A stretch of DNA of 64,000 nt from Prorocentrum cordatum (lineage: Eukaryota; Sar; Dinophyceae; Prorocentrales; Prorocentraceae): the NCBI GenBank assembly GCA_963575745.1, contig CAUYUJ010000872.1, forward strand, positions 44,354 through 108,353, read 5' to 3'. A model generated the notes under the pieces. It saw only the letters and a program-made list of their open reading frames with translations. It searched no databases and was not told where the DNA came from. Made by a program: the position numbers and the translations under genes. This document shows, piece by piece, positions 1 through 10,656 of this stretch; position 1 is the first letter of the stretch; each line of letters begins with the position of its first letter.

Positions 1-103
1 CCATGCTCGTGGAGGACCTTTGAGGCCACGTTGAAGTCCCCGCCAAAGGCGAACGGCATGCCCGAGTGACTCAGCAAAAAGGCCGCGTCGGCGAGGATAG
101 AGA

Positions 104-372
104 CGGAGGAGGAAGAGCGGCAGCAGCAACAGCAGCAGCAGCAGGAGGAAGAGAAGCGAGCAGGAGCGAGCAGGAGGAGCGGGCAGGAGGAGGAGGAGGA
201 GGAGGAGGAGGAGGAGGAGGAGGAGAAGCCAGGCGGAGGAGGAGCCAGGCGGAGGAGGAGGAGGAGGAGGAGGAGGAGGAGAAGGAGGAGGAGGAGGAGG
301 AGGAGGAGGGGAGGGGGGGAGGAGGGAGGGAGGGAGGGAGGGGGAGGGAGGGAGGGGGGAGGACAAGCCAGG
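104..372 (+). repeat. GGA/GAG purine microsatellite
   Basis: Imperfect GGA/GAG triplets with GCA interruptions near the left end, grading into GGGA. Open frames here are repeat translations (poly-E, poly-G, poly-R), so no gene is called. It forms the left flank of the dispersed repeat at 361-930. Confidence 0.95.
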
Positions 373-930
373 TGCGCTCGCGTCATATCTGACATCCTAC
401 CCCTCCCTCCCATCCCTTACCATGGCGTAGATCCCCTCTCTACTCGCACAGTCGGATGTCGGGCAGGGCAATGATCCCGAAAAGGTACGCGATGCATGCA
501 GAGCACGGCATGGCATGGCGTAGAAGAGCACCGCAAAGCGTAGCATCAACCTAGCATTGCATTGCATGCCGTGGCATGGCACGGGAAATGACGCCAGCGC
601 TGCAGCGGGAGCACGAGTCGAAACGAGCGGAAGCGCGGAAATCAGGCCAGCGCTGCAGCGGGAGCACGATTCGGAACGAGCGTAAGCACGGAAATGAGGC
701 CAGCGCTGCAGCGGGAGCACGATTCGGAACGAGCGGGGCCCGAAAATGAGGCCGGCGCCTCAGCGAGAGCAGCATTTTGAACAAAAATGCAGGCGAAAAC
801 CCAACTACGGGGAAACCTGCGTGTAAAAAAACAGTACGCGGGGGGGGTTCGAGCACTTTCAAACCGTCATCAGGGGAAGAGGGAGAGTAGTATTCATATA
901 GAGAAATTGTGGAGGAGGAGGAGGAGGAGG
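361..930 (+). repeat. Dispersed repeat A, copy 1 (bounded by GGA tracts)
   Basis: About 560 bp that recurs at 39,511-40,130 in the same orientation with the same landmarks: CATATCTGAC near the left end, CCCTCCCTCCCATCCCTTA, a GGCATGGC-rich stretch, then AGTAGTATTCATAT just before a purine microsatellite. It contains about 3.5 tandem units of 53 bp starting near 594, 647 and 700 (CCAGCGCTGCAGCGGGAGCA). No convincing coding sequence is seen. Confidence 0.85.
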
Positions 931-1905
931 AGGAGGAGCGAGGAGAAGCGAGGAGAAGCGAGGAGGAGCGAGGAGAAGGATCGGGGAGGAGGAGGAGGAG
1001 GAGGAGGAGGAGGAGGAGGAGGAGGAGGGAGAGGGAGGAGGGAGGAGGAGGAGGCGGAGGAGGAGGAGGCGGAGGAGGCGGAGGAGGAGGAGGAGGAGGA
1101 GGAGCGAGCGAGGAGCGAAGAGGGCGAGCGAGGAGGAGCGAGCGAGGAGGAGCGAGGGAGGAGCAGGAGGAGGGGAGGAGCGAGGAACGAGGAGGAGCGA
1201 GGAGAAGGATCGATGATGAGGAGCGCGGGGGAGGAGGAACGAGGAGGAGTTAGGAGGAGGAGGAGGAGGAGCAGCAGCGGCAGCAGCAGGAGGAGGAGGA
1301 GAAGCGAGCATGAGCGAGCAGGAGGAGGAGGAGGAGAAGAGGGAGGAGGAGGAGGGAGGAGGAGGAGGAGGAGGAGGAGGAGGAGGAGGAAAGGGACGAG
1401 GAGGAGAGGGAGGAGGAGAGGAGGAGGAGGAGAAGGAGGAGGAGGAGGAGGAGGAGGAGGAGGAGGAGGAGGAGGAGGAGGAGGAGGAGGAGAAGCGAGC
1501 GAGGAGGATGAGCGAGGGAAGAGGAGGAGGAGAAAGAGGAGGAGGAGGAGGATGGAGAAGGAGGAGGAGCGAGGAGCGAGGAGGAGCGAGGAGAAGGATC
1601 GAGGAGGAGGAGCGCGAAGGAGGAGGAACGAGGAAGAGTCAGGAGGAGTCAGGAGGAGGAGGAGAGGGAAGAGGAGGAGGAGGAGGAGCGAGCGAGCGAG
1701 CGGGAGGAGGAGGAGGAGGAGCGAACAGGAGGAGCGAGGGAGGAGGAGGAGGAGGAGGAGGAGGAGAAAAAGGAGGAGAAGGAGCAGGAGGAGGAGGAGG
1801 CGGAGTGAGAAGGAGGAGGAGCGAGGAGGAGCGAGGGGTAGTGAGGAGAAGGATCGAGGCGGAGGAGCGCGGAGGAGGGGAGCGAGGAGGAGCCGGCCGG
1901 GGCCC
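909..1905 (+). repeat. Kilobase-scale GGA/GAG microsatellite
   Basis: About 1 kb of nearly pure purine triplets with a recurrent higher-order phrase, GCGAGGAGAAGGATCGA (near 951, 1199, 1588, 1845). The several open frames across it on both strands are only Glu/Gly/Arg or Leu/Ser/Pro homopolymers. Confidence 0.95.
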
Positions 1906-2029
1906 GCGCTGAGCAGCAGCCGCAGGACGGTGAAGCGCAGGGTGCCCCGGAAAAAGGAGCGGCGGAAGAACTCCTCTCGCGGCGCACGGCGGCAGGCCGG
2001 ACCCGCCGCCCACGCCCACCTCGGGGATC

Positions 2030-2230
2030 TACTGACCCAGGTCAATCAAGACCCAGGTCAACCAGGCCTTGCAAGATCCTGCAAAATTATGCAGGATCCT
2101 GCAGGATTCGGGATCCTGCACGCAAGCCCAGGTCAATGCAGCCCTGGCCCTGCAGAACCCTGCAAGATCCGACGCTCCGACTGGCCCCCGTTTGCATTGA
2201 CCCGCGTCTCTTGAGCCCCGAGCACTCTGA
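2030..2230. repeat. CCAGGTCAA / CCTGCA short-repeat patch
   Basis: Interspersed copies of CCCAGGTCAA and CCTGCA(A/G)GATCC, partly palindromic (CCTGCAGGATTCGGGATCCTGCA-like, around 2098-2121). No gene is seen. Confidence 0.5.
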
Positions 2231-2300
2231 CCTGCACCCCCTCTGGCCTCCGGGAAGAGGATCCGACCAGAATGGTGTAATGAGAAGGTTGGCGCAGGGT

Positions 2301-2466
2301 GTGACTACCTACCAGACCACCACAACCCAACCCGAAGACCCGAATTTCAGGTCAGGGAGGGGTGGGGTGCGGGTTCCACACGTGATTTCTCGATGTTCCC
2401 TGACGCCCCCCCCACTGGGAATGGAGTGCAAATTGGGGCCTTCGGAGTAGGTCGGGGTGGTTTGGT
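2301..2466 (+). mobile_element. MITE family 1, copy 1
   Basis: A diverged copy of the element at 3195-3364. It starts GTGACTACCTACCAGACCAC and ends with a GGTGGTTTGGT arm. The inner TIR is disturbed (CTTCGGAGTAGGTCGGGGT). It is too short to encode a transposase and would be non-autonomous. Confidence 0.65.
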
Positions 2467-3194
2467 GAATGGGAAAGAAGCGCCTCAAGGTGAGGGAGTA
2501 CCTGGCGGCCCTCGCTTTTTGCAGCCCGCGCGGAACTTTTGGGAAGACTGAAAAAATGACCACTCCATTGGCCCTCCAAGGCAACAAGAAGTAGAACATC
2601 GCGGGCTTTGCACATGAAGCGTTGAATATCACGAAGGGTCCCGATTGCCCAGCGAACGGCTGTGTGAACATTCTTGCGCCATCGGGAGGCTGCGAACACC
2701 TGTACACGCAACTGATTTGGATCACGGGGCAAGAGTCCGAAGCGAGTGGGAATATATGCGCGCACATATACTAGCAGTGTGGCAAGAGCGCAGAGAAAGA
2801 GCGGAGAGAGAGAGTGGGAGAGAGAGAGAGAGAACAACAACACAAACCCGAGAAAGACGCACAGCCCCACTGGCAGTGATCGATGGAAGGTCCGATGGGG
2901 GTAGGATCTCGCCTCTCGGAGGGCAGTCTTGGGCCTCGAGAACACCACGATTGAGCAGGGACAGACCATGCATTTCTGTAGGCTTACCACGACGCTCCCT
3001 TAAGTCAAACCAACGTTCTAGGAGCAACAGTAGTGTCCCTAGAACGTAAAGCTGACGCGTGGAAACAGAACAGTCTCGGCCAGACATGCTCTGAGAACAT
3101 GTCGGGCCAGCCACAGCAGCTTCTGAGAACACTCTGTGGTGGGCCTCACAGCACAGGCGATCCGGGACGCTTGGCCACTGCCTGGCCACTGCTT
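2467..3194. other. Intergenic spacer, no gene recognised
   Basis: Contains a short GA-rich run (about 2797-2832, AGAGAGAGAGAGAG). Open frames on both strands overlap one another and carry no recognisable family signature. Confidence 0.4.
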
Positions 3195-3364
3195 GTGACT
3201 ACCTACCAGACCACCCCAACCCAACCCGAAGACCCGAATTTCGGGTTGGGGGGGGTAAGGGTTCCACGCGTGTTTTTTCGATGTTCCCCGACCCCCCCCC
3301 CACTGGAAATCGACGGTAAATTTGAGCCTTCGGGTTGGGTTGGGGTGGTTTGGTGGGTGGTGAG
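3195..3364 (+). mobile_element. MITE family 1, copy 2
   Basis: About 170 bp with terminal inverted repeats. The left arm at 3205 reads ACCAGACCACCCCAACCCAA (continuing CCCGAAG). The right arm ending at 3354 is its reverse complement with one mismatch over 27 bp. Outside this, GTGACTACCT and the GGGTGGTGAG side extend the pairing imperfectly. Non-coding and MITE-like. Confidence 0.8.
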
Positions 3365-4026
3365 CTTGGCCACGCCACGCCAGGGAACGCCGAGACCCCG
3401 CGGGAGAGAGCCCCCGGGGAGGAGCGGGGCCCGAGCCGACCCGCCGTGCACCAGAGGGCGGCCCCGCCCCACCCCGACACCGCACCGCGCGGCGCCGGGA
3501 GCACGCCGAAGGGCCCCAGGTGGGCGCTGCAGGGGGCCGCACGCTCGGCCTCGAGGCTCGCGGCTCGAGGACAGGCAGAGCCCAGGGATCGAGTCGATAA
3601 AGGTCGGAGCGGCGGTCGAGAAGGATCGAGTCGGCGGAGATCGGCGGCCGAGTCGGGAGACGTCGAATCGGCGAAGATCGGCGGGCCAGGAGGGCTCCAG
3701 CAAAAGAAACGGAGCCCGAATCGGAGCCCGAAGCCGAATCGAGCCGGGGTCGGGATCCGTCGGAACCGAGTCGAATCGCATCGGAGGAGTCGAGAAACGA
3801 GCCCTGCGAGGGCGAGGTTCGAGGATCGGAGGTCGAGGACCGAGCGAGGGACGGGGGTCGAGGAGCGAGCGAGGACGACGTCCCGCCGCCGACCCGGGGG
3901 GCGCCCGCTGGGCTCGAGGCGCGCGTTTGGCGCGGGGGGGGGGGGGGGGCGGGCAGCGTGTTCCCGGAGACCCGGACACGGGCACCAGCACCAACACAGG
4001 GGGGGTGCCTCCAAAGGGGGGAGAGG
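3365..4026. other. GC-rich intergenic DNA with TCGA-type repeats
   Basis: Rich in GATCGAGTCG and GAATCGGAG phrases (about 3585-3860), a degenerate short repeat. Overlapping open frames occur on both strands but no family is recognisable. Confidence 0.4.
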
Positions 4027-4206
4027 ATCCCAGAGTTCGGTGTTGGTGGTCTCGCCATCGCTCGGACGGCCATTCCCTGTGCTTGTTTCGGTTTCGTGCG
4101 TGGCTTTTTTCGCCAAATGATCAAGGATGCTCCTCGATGGTCCTCGCTGGAGGAAAAATGCACACGTCCGAGCGATGCCAAGATCCTAGATTTCGGTGTT
4201 GGTGGT
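4027..4206 (+). mobile_element. MITE family 2, copy 1, with flanking direct repeats
   Basis: The core 4052-4182 begins TCGCCATCGCTCGGACG and ends CACGTCCGAGCGATGCCA, an inverted pair of about 15 bp. The interior (TTTCGTGCGTGGC, CAAATGATCAAGGATGCTCC) is shared with 26,745-26,876 and 32,544-32,676. This copy is flanked on both sides by a roughly 20-bp direct repeat ending TTCGGTGTTGGTGG. Confidence 0.75.
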
Positions 4207-4345
4207 AAGATCTGGGCCACCCTGGAAGCCAGACCATGACCACCGTCACCGAGATCGGGGTCTTCTTCCCTCGGTGGAGGCACACCGCCAAGCTGGGTGT
4301 TGGTGTCAACCTCCAGGCCTGCGACATTCCATCGCGCGCCGTTCG

Positions 4346-4594
4346 GGTTGACCCGAAAGTGTGTTCAGCGACAAGGGGGTGGTGCAATAGATTTGTTGTA
4401 CTAGATGTGTGGGGTTGCAATACAATTGGGGCGTGCAATACATTCCGGGGCGCAAATGCATTGCTCGGCTTTCGCGTGCAATACGTCGGTTGCAATACCA
4501 TGCAGCACAGCTCCCTGGCGCAATCCACTTGCAATACAAGTGCCCAAAACTATTGCACCTCCCCCTTTTAGCTGGACCCCCTTTTGGGTCAACC
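4346..4594 (+). mobile_element. MITE family 3 (TGCAAT-rich), copy 1
   Basis: Same ends as the copy at 5676-5925, but the left TIR has decayed (GGTTGACCCGAAAGTGTGTT) while the right end is intact (CCCCCTTTTGGGTCAACC). The interior is packed with TGCAAT/ATTGCA hexamers on both strands. Non-coding. Confidence 0.8.
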
Positions 4595-4600
4595 AGAGGC

Positions 4601-4604
4601 CGTG

Positions 4605-4654
<50 letters not shown>

Positions 4655-4745
4655 CCACAACAGCAGCAACAACCACAACCACAACAGCAACAACAACAAC
4701 CACAACAGCAACAACAACAACAACAACAACGACAAAACAACAACA
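4601..4745 (+). repeat. CAA microsatellite
   Basis: Nearly pure CAA/AAC triplets with CAG interruptions. Frames across it are poly-Q, poly-N or poly-V only. Confidence 0.95.
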
Positions 4746-4754
4746 CGAGGGCAA

Positions 4755-4870
4755 CACGACGTGCAAGATTTGGCCGCTCCCGGCCTCCGGGGGAGGGGGG
4801 GGCCCTCGCCGGGCCCCGGGGCCGCCGACGAAACGCAGCTCGGGCAGAAAAGCTGGCCCTGGGGCAGGCG
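4755..4870 (-). repeat. High-copy dispersed repeat R1 (reverse copy)
   Basis: Carries the R1 signature in reverse: a GGCCTCCGGGGG...GGCCCCGGGGCCG block followed by GACGAAACGCAGCTCGG and a CTGGCCCTGGGG-type end. See the copy at 12,750-12,910 for the reference form. Confidence 0.55.
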
Positions 4871-4884
4871 CTTGCACCGGAGCC

Positions 4885-4975
4885 TTGGCGGCGCGCACCA
4901 GGGGGGTGGAGGCGAGGAACGGGCGGCGCGCACCAGGGGGGTGGAGGCGCGCCTTGGCGGCGCGCACCAGGGCTT
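4885..4975 (+). repeat. Short tandem repeat GGCGGCGCGCACCAGGG
   Basis: Three units containing GGCGGCGCGCACCAGGG with variable GGGTGGAGGCG spacers. No gene. Confidence 0.7.
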
Positions 4976-4990
4976 CTTTTAACGGGCGAG

Positions 4991-5145
4991 GAACGGTATA
5001 GAATAAACTGTTTCGCTGTCGGGGGCGTCTGTCCCAGGGCGGCTGGAGAGTTTGTACACATGCGGTGGCACCGTGGGGGTATAAGCTTTCCAGCCGCCCT
5101 GGGACAGACGCCTCCGACAGCGAAAAAGTTTATTTCATACCGTTC
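4991..5145. mobile_element. Long fold-back hairpin element
   Basis: Two 57-bp arms (4991-5047 and 5089-5145) are near-perfect reverse complements around a 41-bp spacer. The left arm starts GAACGGTATAGAATAAACTG and the right arm ends ATTTCATACCGTTC. It is a MITE-like fold-back element or a structural hairpin. No coding potential. Confidence 0.85.
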
Positions 5146-5154
5146 TTCGCTCGC

Positions 5155-5290
5155 TGATTCTTAGAAGGAGGCTGCTTCTTAGAAGGCGCCGGCCTTGCGT
5201 CTTTAGATAAGGCCCGCGCCCTCTAAGGAGCAGGGGTGCTTCTAAGAAGCCCTCCCCCCTCCCCCCAACCCCCCTCTGCGCGCGGCTGAG
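5155..5290 (+). repeat. CTTCTNAGAAG palindrome-bearing repeat, copy 1
   Basis: Contains TTCTTAGAAGG twice and CTTCTAAGAAG, followed by a CCCTCCCCCC and CTCTGCGCGCGGC tail. The same order recurs at 33,400-33,500. The 11-mer CTTCT-N-AGAAG is itself palindromic. Confidence 0.6.
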
Positions 5291-5439
5291 AGTCGAAACC
5301 GCGTGACGCCAAGAACACCCTGGGCCCTGGATTGGCGCGCAAATCATCTCCACCGGCCAAGCCGGGAGGGTCCAGGATCGGTCCCTGGATCAGACCAGGC
5401 AGCTCAGACATCCGATGTCCCGATGTGTGCAATACGGGT

Positions 5440-5595
5440 TCCCCGGAAGTCGCGACCCCTTCCCCAGGGCCAGCTCTTCATTTCGAGTCGTTATTTGACG
5501 GTCCTGGGGCCTGGGGAGGGCCCCTGGAGGCCGAAAACTATGTAGCAAGAGCTGCCCGTCGTGATTCGCCGCGACGCGAGCATGCCTGGAAAGGA
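5440..5595 (+). repeat. Dispersed repeat R1
   Basis: Contains CAGGGCCAGCTCTTCATTTC, GGTCCTGGGGCCTGGGGAGG and GGAGGCCGAAAAC, then a CCCGTCGTGATTC-type end, matching the R1 consensus. Confidence 0.65.
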
Positions 5596-5675
5596 GGACT
5601 GGCGGCCAGATGAGAACACCGACCCACGCCAAAGCTGTCCTCCTTCTCGGCTGGTCCAGCTTCGTCCTCGCCTTT

Positions 5676-5925
5676 GGTTGACCCAAAAGGGGGTCCAGCT
5701 GACAGGGGGTGGTGCAGTATGTGTGGGGCAATTGTATTGCAAACGCATCGCGCCAGAAAATTGCATTGCATTGTATTGCAACTCATGCATTGCACGCGAA
5801 AGCCCAGTAATCCATATGCGCACCGGAATGCATTGCACGCCCCCAATCGATTGCAACACCACAGATCTATTGCACCAAACATATTGCAACGCCCCCTTCT
5901 CGCTGGACCCCCTTTTGGGTCAACC
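5676..5925 (+). mobile_element. MITE family 3 (TGCAAT-rich), copy 2 with perfect 24-bp TIRs
   Basis: Exactly 250 bp. The terminal 24 bp at 5676-5699 (GGTTGACCCAAAAGGGGGTC, then CAGC) and at 5902-5925 are perfect reverse complements. The interior consists largely of TGCAAT/ATTGCA hexamers. The intact TIRs suggest this copy is younger than the one at 4346. Confidence 0.88.
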
Positions 5926-7020
5926 AGATAGACGCTCTCCTCAGTGCCTCGGCAAGGAGGACCCGGGTGCCACACGGCAGCCCTGGGCCCAGGACAAGAC
6001 GGGCCTGGCCAGGAGCGGCGTCGGCGCGCGGATGGCAGCTGCCGGGAGCGCAGAGGCAAAAGGTACAGTAGGGAGCGCAGAGGCACGAGCAACATCCCGC
6101 AAGAAACCCAACCCTGAGACCCCAGGACGTCCATGGACCTCAGGCGTGGGAGCGTCACGCTTCCCGCAGCAAAACCATCGAAACCCGAGACACCCGGGGC
6201 ACCCTGGAGGCAAGCAGGCTGTTTTTTTTTTATCACGGGCCTGCACTGCACCAATGACACGCCGCCGGGGGGAACCCACCAGCGCCCTGCTGCCGAAGAC
6301 GCTACCAGGCCCCCGGGCAAGAACGAGAGCGCTCCACGCCGAGCGGCCCACAACGGCGGCGTGCGTCTCTCTGTGGCAACTCGTGGGAGCCGCCCTTACC
6401 ACCCTGCTGGCTCTTGCGAATCGACGCTCTTCGACGCAACCGACGCTCGTCGACGCGGAACCGACGCCAATCGACGGTAGCCCACGCTCATCGACGCAAA
6501 ATCGGCGCTCGCTCTCATCGACTGCCAGACGCTAGCCGATGCTCTTCGACGCTGAAAACTCGGGCACCAGGCCGGTGCACAACAAAGCTCCCACACTTTG
6601 CTGCCGGAGGCCACGGATAGGGAGCCCACAAAGGACGTACGCGCCCAGCTGTGTGCATGAACACGGCCCCTCGATCCGCGAGACCCGCCGCGTCATACGA
6701 ACATTTGCGCAATGCGCACTCTCGAAACCAGCGCGGATTCGTGTACATGTACGTCCTTCTTTCGCTCCTGAACGGACACGATGTGTTCCTCCCGAGCAGA
6801 AAAGGTGCGCAGCGAAGCGGGCACTGGGCGCCCGCCCACACCAGCGGTCGCGCGGGCCGCGCTCCGGGAGCTCGGTGAGGATGCCGACGCTGTCGTGGCG
6901 GGTCGCGAACCTCCGACCAGAGAGCGCAGGGACCAAAGGGGGCGGGTGCACAGCGCAAGGGACCCAGGTACCCCGCGCTGTGAAAAAAAAACAAAAACAA
7001 AAAAAACAAACTAACAAAGA
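5926..7020. other. Intergenic spacer with CGACGC-type repeats
   Basis: 6418-6553 is a degenerate array of ATCGACGC/TTCGACGC phrases. The rest shows no recognisable gene; long frames exist on both strands but conflict with one another. Confidence 0.45.
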
Positions 7021-7190
7021 AAACGACGGGAATCTTTTCGCTATGTTCGGCCTCCGGGGGCCCTTACAAGGCCCCGGGAACGTCAACAAGACGACTCGGG
7101 AGGAAACAACGGTCCTGGGGAAGAGGTCTAAACCTCTGGGTGTCGATGTTATGACAAAATCATGACGTCGGGGGTCGGTGTGCGTGTATC
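7020..7190 (-). repeat. Dispersed repeat R1 (reverse copy)
   Basis: Shows the reverse R1 signature TTCGGCCTCCGGGGGCCC, then AAGGCCCCGGGAACG and GGTGTCGATGTTATGA. Preceded by an A-rich run at 6982-7010. Confidence 0.6.
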
Positions 7191-7254
7191 GGGCGGGGCT
7201 AGCTCTGAGCAGGCCGCGGCGCCCGAGACATCCTCCAGAGCCGCCAGATCTCAG

Positions 7255-8215
7255 AGATTCTCCATTTATCCTCACCCGAATCCTACCAGCCCTTTAGGGC
7301 GTAGGTGGTCTAGGGCCCCTCCTCTTCCAACCCCCTCCTTCCACTCTGGGGAGGGGTTTACTCTTCCCCTTACCCCCTTCCCTGGACCTGGAGGGTTTTT
7401 TTGTTCTGGTAGTTAGAGCGTTCAAGATGGCCCAAGACGGCTCCAAGAGCGCCTCGCAGAGCCCAAGATGATCTCCAAGATGGCTCAAGATAGCCTAAGA
7501 TGCCTCAAAATGTCTCCGAAGATGTTCCACAAGGCCCCCAGACCGCCCCAAGACGGCTCCAAGAAGCCTCCGAGACCTCCAAGGAGCCTCCCAAAGGCCA
7601 ACATCCTTCCAAAACCAAAGGAAATCAATGTTTGTTGCATCGTCGCCTTTTCGCTTCCGATAGCCTTCCGAGGTCTCAAGATGGCTCCAAGATGGCCCAA
7701 GAGGGCCCCAAGAGAGGCCTAGAGAGCCCCAAGACGGCCCACAGAGCGCCCAAGAGCGCCCCAAGAGCGCTCCAAGAGGGGTCCAGGAGGCGATCTTTGA
7801 GGCTCCTGAGGGGCAGCGCTATTTGGGGAACCCCTCGTTTTTGATAAATGTCATCCCATATGGCTCCAAGAGCGTCCCCAAGGCTCCAAAGAACACCCCA
7901 AGAGGGCCCCAAGAGGCGCCCAGACGTCCCCAAGAGGCGCACAAGGGGCCTCCAAGAGGCTCCCAGGAGACCCCCAAGAAGCCCCAAGAGGCTCCCCCGA
8001 GGCATCCGAGACGCTCCGCGAGGCCCCTGGGACCGCCAAGAGGCTCCCAAGATGCCAGAGAGGCCCAAGAGAACCCCAAATCGGCCCAAAGAGCGAACAA
8101 CAGTGTCCCAATACATGAGGGACCATTCCTCTGTGTGCTGCCCACTTCCCTGATCGAGGCAACTCCTCTGGGGATCGTCTCTGGATGGGCTTGAAGGGTT
8201 ACGCGAAGCGTCTAG
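7255..8215 (+). repeat. Dispersed repeat B, copy 1, carrying a CCAAGA-type minisatellite
   Basis: The outline matches 42,570-43,690: a left end with a GGGGAGGGGTTTAC motif, then hundreds of bases of degenerate CCCCAAGAGGGC/CTCCAAGATGGC units, an AAATCAATG...TTTGC landmark, a TTTTTGAT landmark and a right end GGGCTT...GCGAAGCG. The open frames translate the minisatellite and are not genes. Confidence 0.7.
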
Positions 8216-8379
8216 AGTGTGTCCTCGTCCTGGCTTCGTTTTGTGTATCTGCGCCCCCGCGTCCGAGCATGACCTGCAGCCTGCGGAGATCCGAAGACAC
8301 ACCAGTAGCATGGCTGCTCCGAGCTCAACATGGAGCCTCGGGGCCAGCCGAGCCGCGCGGCGTGAGTCGCTTTGCTGGG

Positions 8380-8520
8380 ACCTCCAACCCTCCCTCCTCG
8401 TTGCTGCCCCTCTCCTCCTCCCTCCTTCCTCCTCTCCCGCCTCCCTCCTCACTGCTCCCTCCTCCCTCCTCCCTGCTACCTGCTCCCCCCTTCCCCTTCC
8501 TGTCCACCGTCCTCCTCCTC
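8380..8520 (+). repeat. CTCCCTCCT pyrimidine tract
   Basis: Pyrimidine-rich imperfect CCTCC/CTCCCT repeats leading into the CAT microsatellite. No gene. Confidence 0.8.
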
Positions 8521-8544
8521 CGCCCACACAATCTGCATAAGCAT

Positions 8545-8562
8545 CATCAACAACAATAACAG

Positions 8563-8619
<57 letters not shown>

Positions 8620-9420
8620 GATCATCATCATCATCATCATCATCATGATCATGATCATCGTCATCATCATCATCAGCATCATCATCATCATCATCATCAT
8701 CATCGTCATCATCATCATAATCATCACCACCAGGATGAGTATCATCACCATCGTCATCAGCATCGCCAGCATCCGCGTCATCATCATCATCATCGTCATC
8801 ATATGTATACTCAACATCATCATCAACATCATCACCATCATTGTCGTCGTCGTCGTCAACATCATCATCGTCATCAGCGTCGTCATCGTCTTACTCCGCG
8901 ACGTCACCAGTATCACCATGAACAGCATCATCGTCGCCGTCGTCGTCATCATCCAAATTGTATTCATCAGCAGCAACGCCATCTGCATTCACAATGCCAT
9001 CATCTCCAGCAGCACATCACCGTAACCGTTAACATCGACATCACCAGCATCAGCGTCATCATCACCATCGTAACCATGAACAGCATCGTTGTCATCAGAA
9101 TCAACATCATCGTCATCATCAAACTCGTCATCACCATCAACAGAGTCATCGGTACCATCATCAGAATCAACAACAACATCAGCATCATCATCATCAGAAC
9201 ATTGCCACCATAGACAGCGTCGCTATCCTCATAAACATCGTCGTCATCGCATCACCAAATCGCCGTCATCACCATACGTCATCCCAGCAACAACATTCCT
9301 CGCCATAATCACCGTTATCTGTATCATGAGCGGTATCGCCGTCATAGTCGGCGACACCATCATGATGATCATCATGATCATGATGATCATCATGATCATC
9401 ATCGTCGCCGTCGCCGTCGA

Positions 9421-9461
<41 letters not shown>

Positions 9462-9963
9462 GCCTCAGCATCAGCATCATCATCACAACCATCACTATCA
9501 CTATCACTATCAACATCCTCCTCCTCGTCGCAAGCGCCATCATCAACACCGTCGTCATCGCCGTCGTCAGCACATGACAATCACCATCACCATCAGCACC
9601 ATCACCTTCGCCATCACCATCATCACGATCACCAGCACCATCACCATCATCATCCGCATCGTCATCGCCTACACGATTACTATCACCAACATCATCAGTC
9701 ATCATCATCAGCATCCTCATCATCATCATAATCATCATCATCGTCACCAGGATGAGCATCATCATCAACACCACCGTCAGAATCGTCATCACCACTATCG
9801 ACAGCAGCAGCCGCGTCCTCATCCTCATCCTTCATCTCCCCATCATCCGCATCCTCAACCTCATCCGCATCCTTATCATCCTCATTATTAACATCAGCAT
9901 CAACATCAACATTGACATCAACATTACCATCACCACCACCAGCACCATCATCATCAACACCAC

Positions 9964-9997
<34 letters not shown>

Positions 9998-10041
9998 GTC
10001 ATCATAATCATTACCATCATCATCATCATCATCATCATCAT

Positions 10042-10102
<61 letters not shown>

Positions 10103-10160
10103 GTCACTGCCATCGTCATCGTCGCCATCATCACCACCACCACCATCATTATCATCCATC
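8545..10160 (+). repeat. 1.6-kb CAT/ATC microsatellite
   Basis: An exceptionally long CAT/ATC/CGT triplet array with point interruptions (CGT, CAG, CAA, CAC). Every frame across it is poly-I, poly-H/S, poly-M or poly-D. The central part (8710-9960) is more diverged than the pure tracts at either end. Confidence 0.97.
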
Positions 10161-10656
10161 ATCCCCCCATCTCCCCCCTCCCCCCTCCCCCTCTCCGTTA
10201 CCTCCCCATCCTCCCGCGTGAAGCACTAGGACTAGCACGAGTCTCGCAACTGGCGAGCTGACGATGCCCGCCGAGGGAGCCATGCACTGCACGTGCTAGT
10301 CCAGCAGGCACGCCCCTCGAGCCCTCCACCTGACTCAGGAAGCAACTCATGGGAGGTCCCCGCAATAATAAGAAAGAGAAGGGCACTTATCCCGATTGCA
10401 AAGACATTCGGCAACATCAGGCCGGATTAAGCCTGGGAGTAGTGAGCGGGATTCGACGGGAGGAAGTGGAAATGCTCTGGACGGAGTAAGCGGGATGAAG
10501 CGAGAATGAAGCTCAAGTAATTACTCGGGACTGCCCCGGAGTCGGCCAGCTTTCGACCACGGGGACACCAACGCCGAGGCCGACCTGGACCTCCCAGGAG
10601 TGGCATGTAGATCTCCCCTCATGAGGAGGCGACAGGAGGCAGGGGGTGTAGGGTTA
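10161..10656. other. Spacer without recognisable features
   Basis: A short CT-rich edge is followed by unique-looking sequence. Open frames are short and unconvincing. Confidence 0.4.

Noticed and set aside
787-2214. 475-codon plus-strand frame
   Set aside because: Almost entirely a translation of the GGA microsatellite (poly-R/G/E). No globular segment.
3039-4283. 414-codon minus-strand frame and overlapping plus-strand frames
   Set aside because: The frames run through MITE copies on both strands in GC-rich DNA with Arg/Pro bias and no family signature. Chance frames in GC-rich sequence are expected.
8372-10162. Several long I-, M-, H- or D-rich frames on both strands
   Set aside because: They are translations of the CAT/ATC array.
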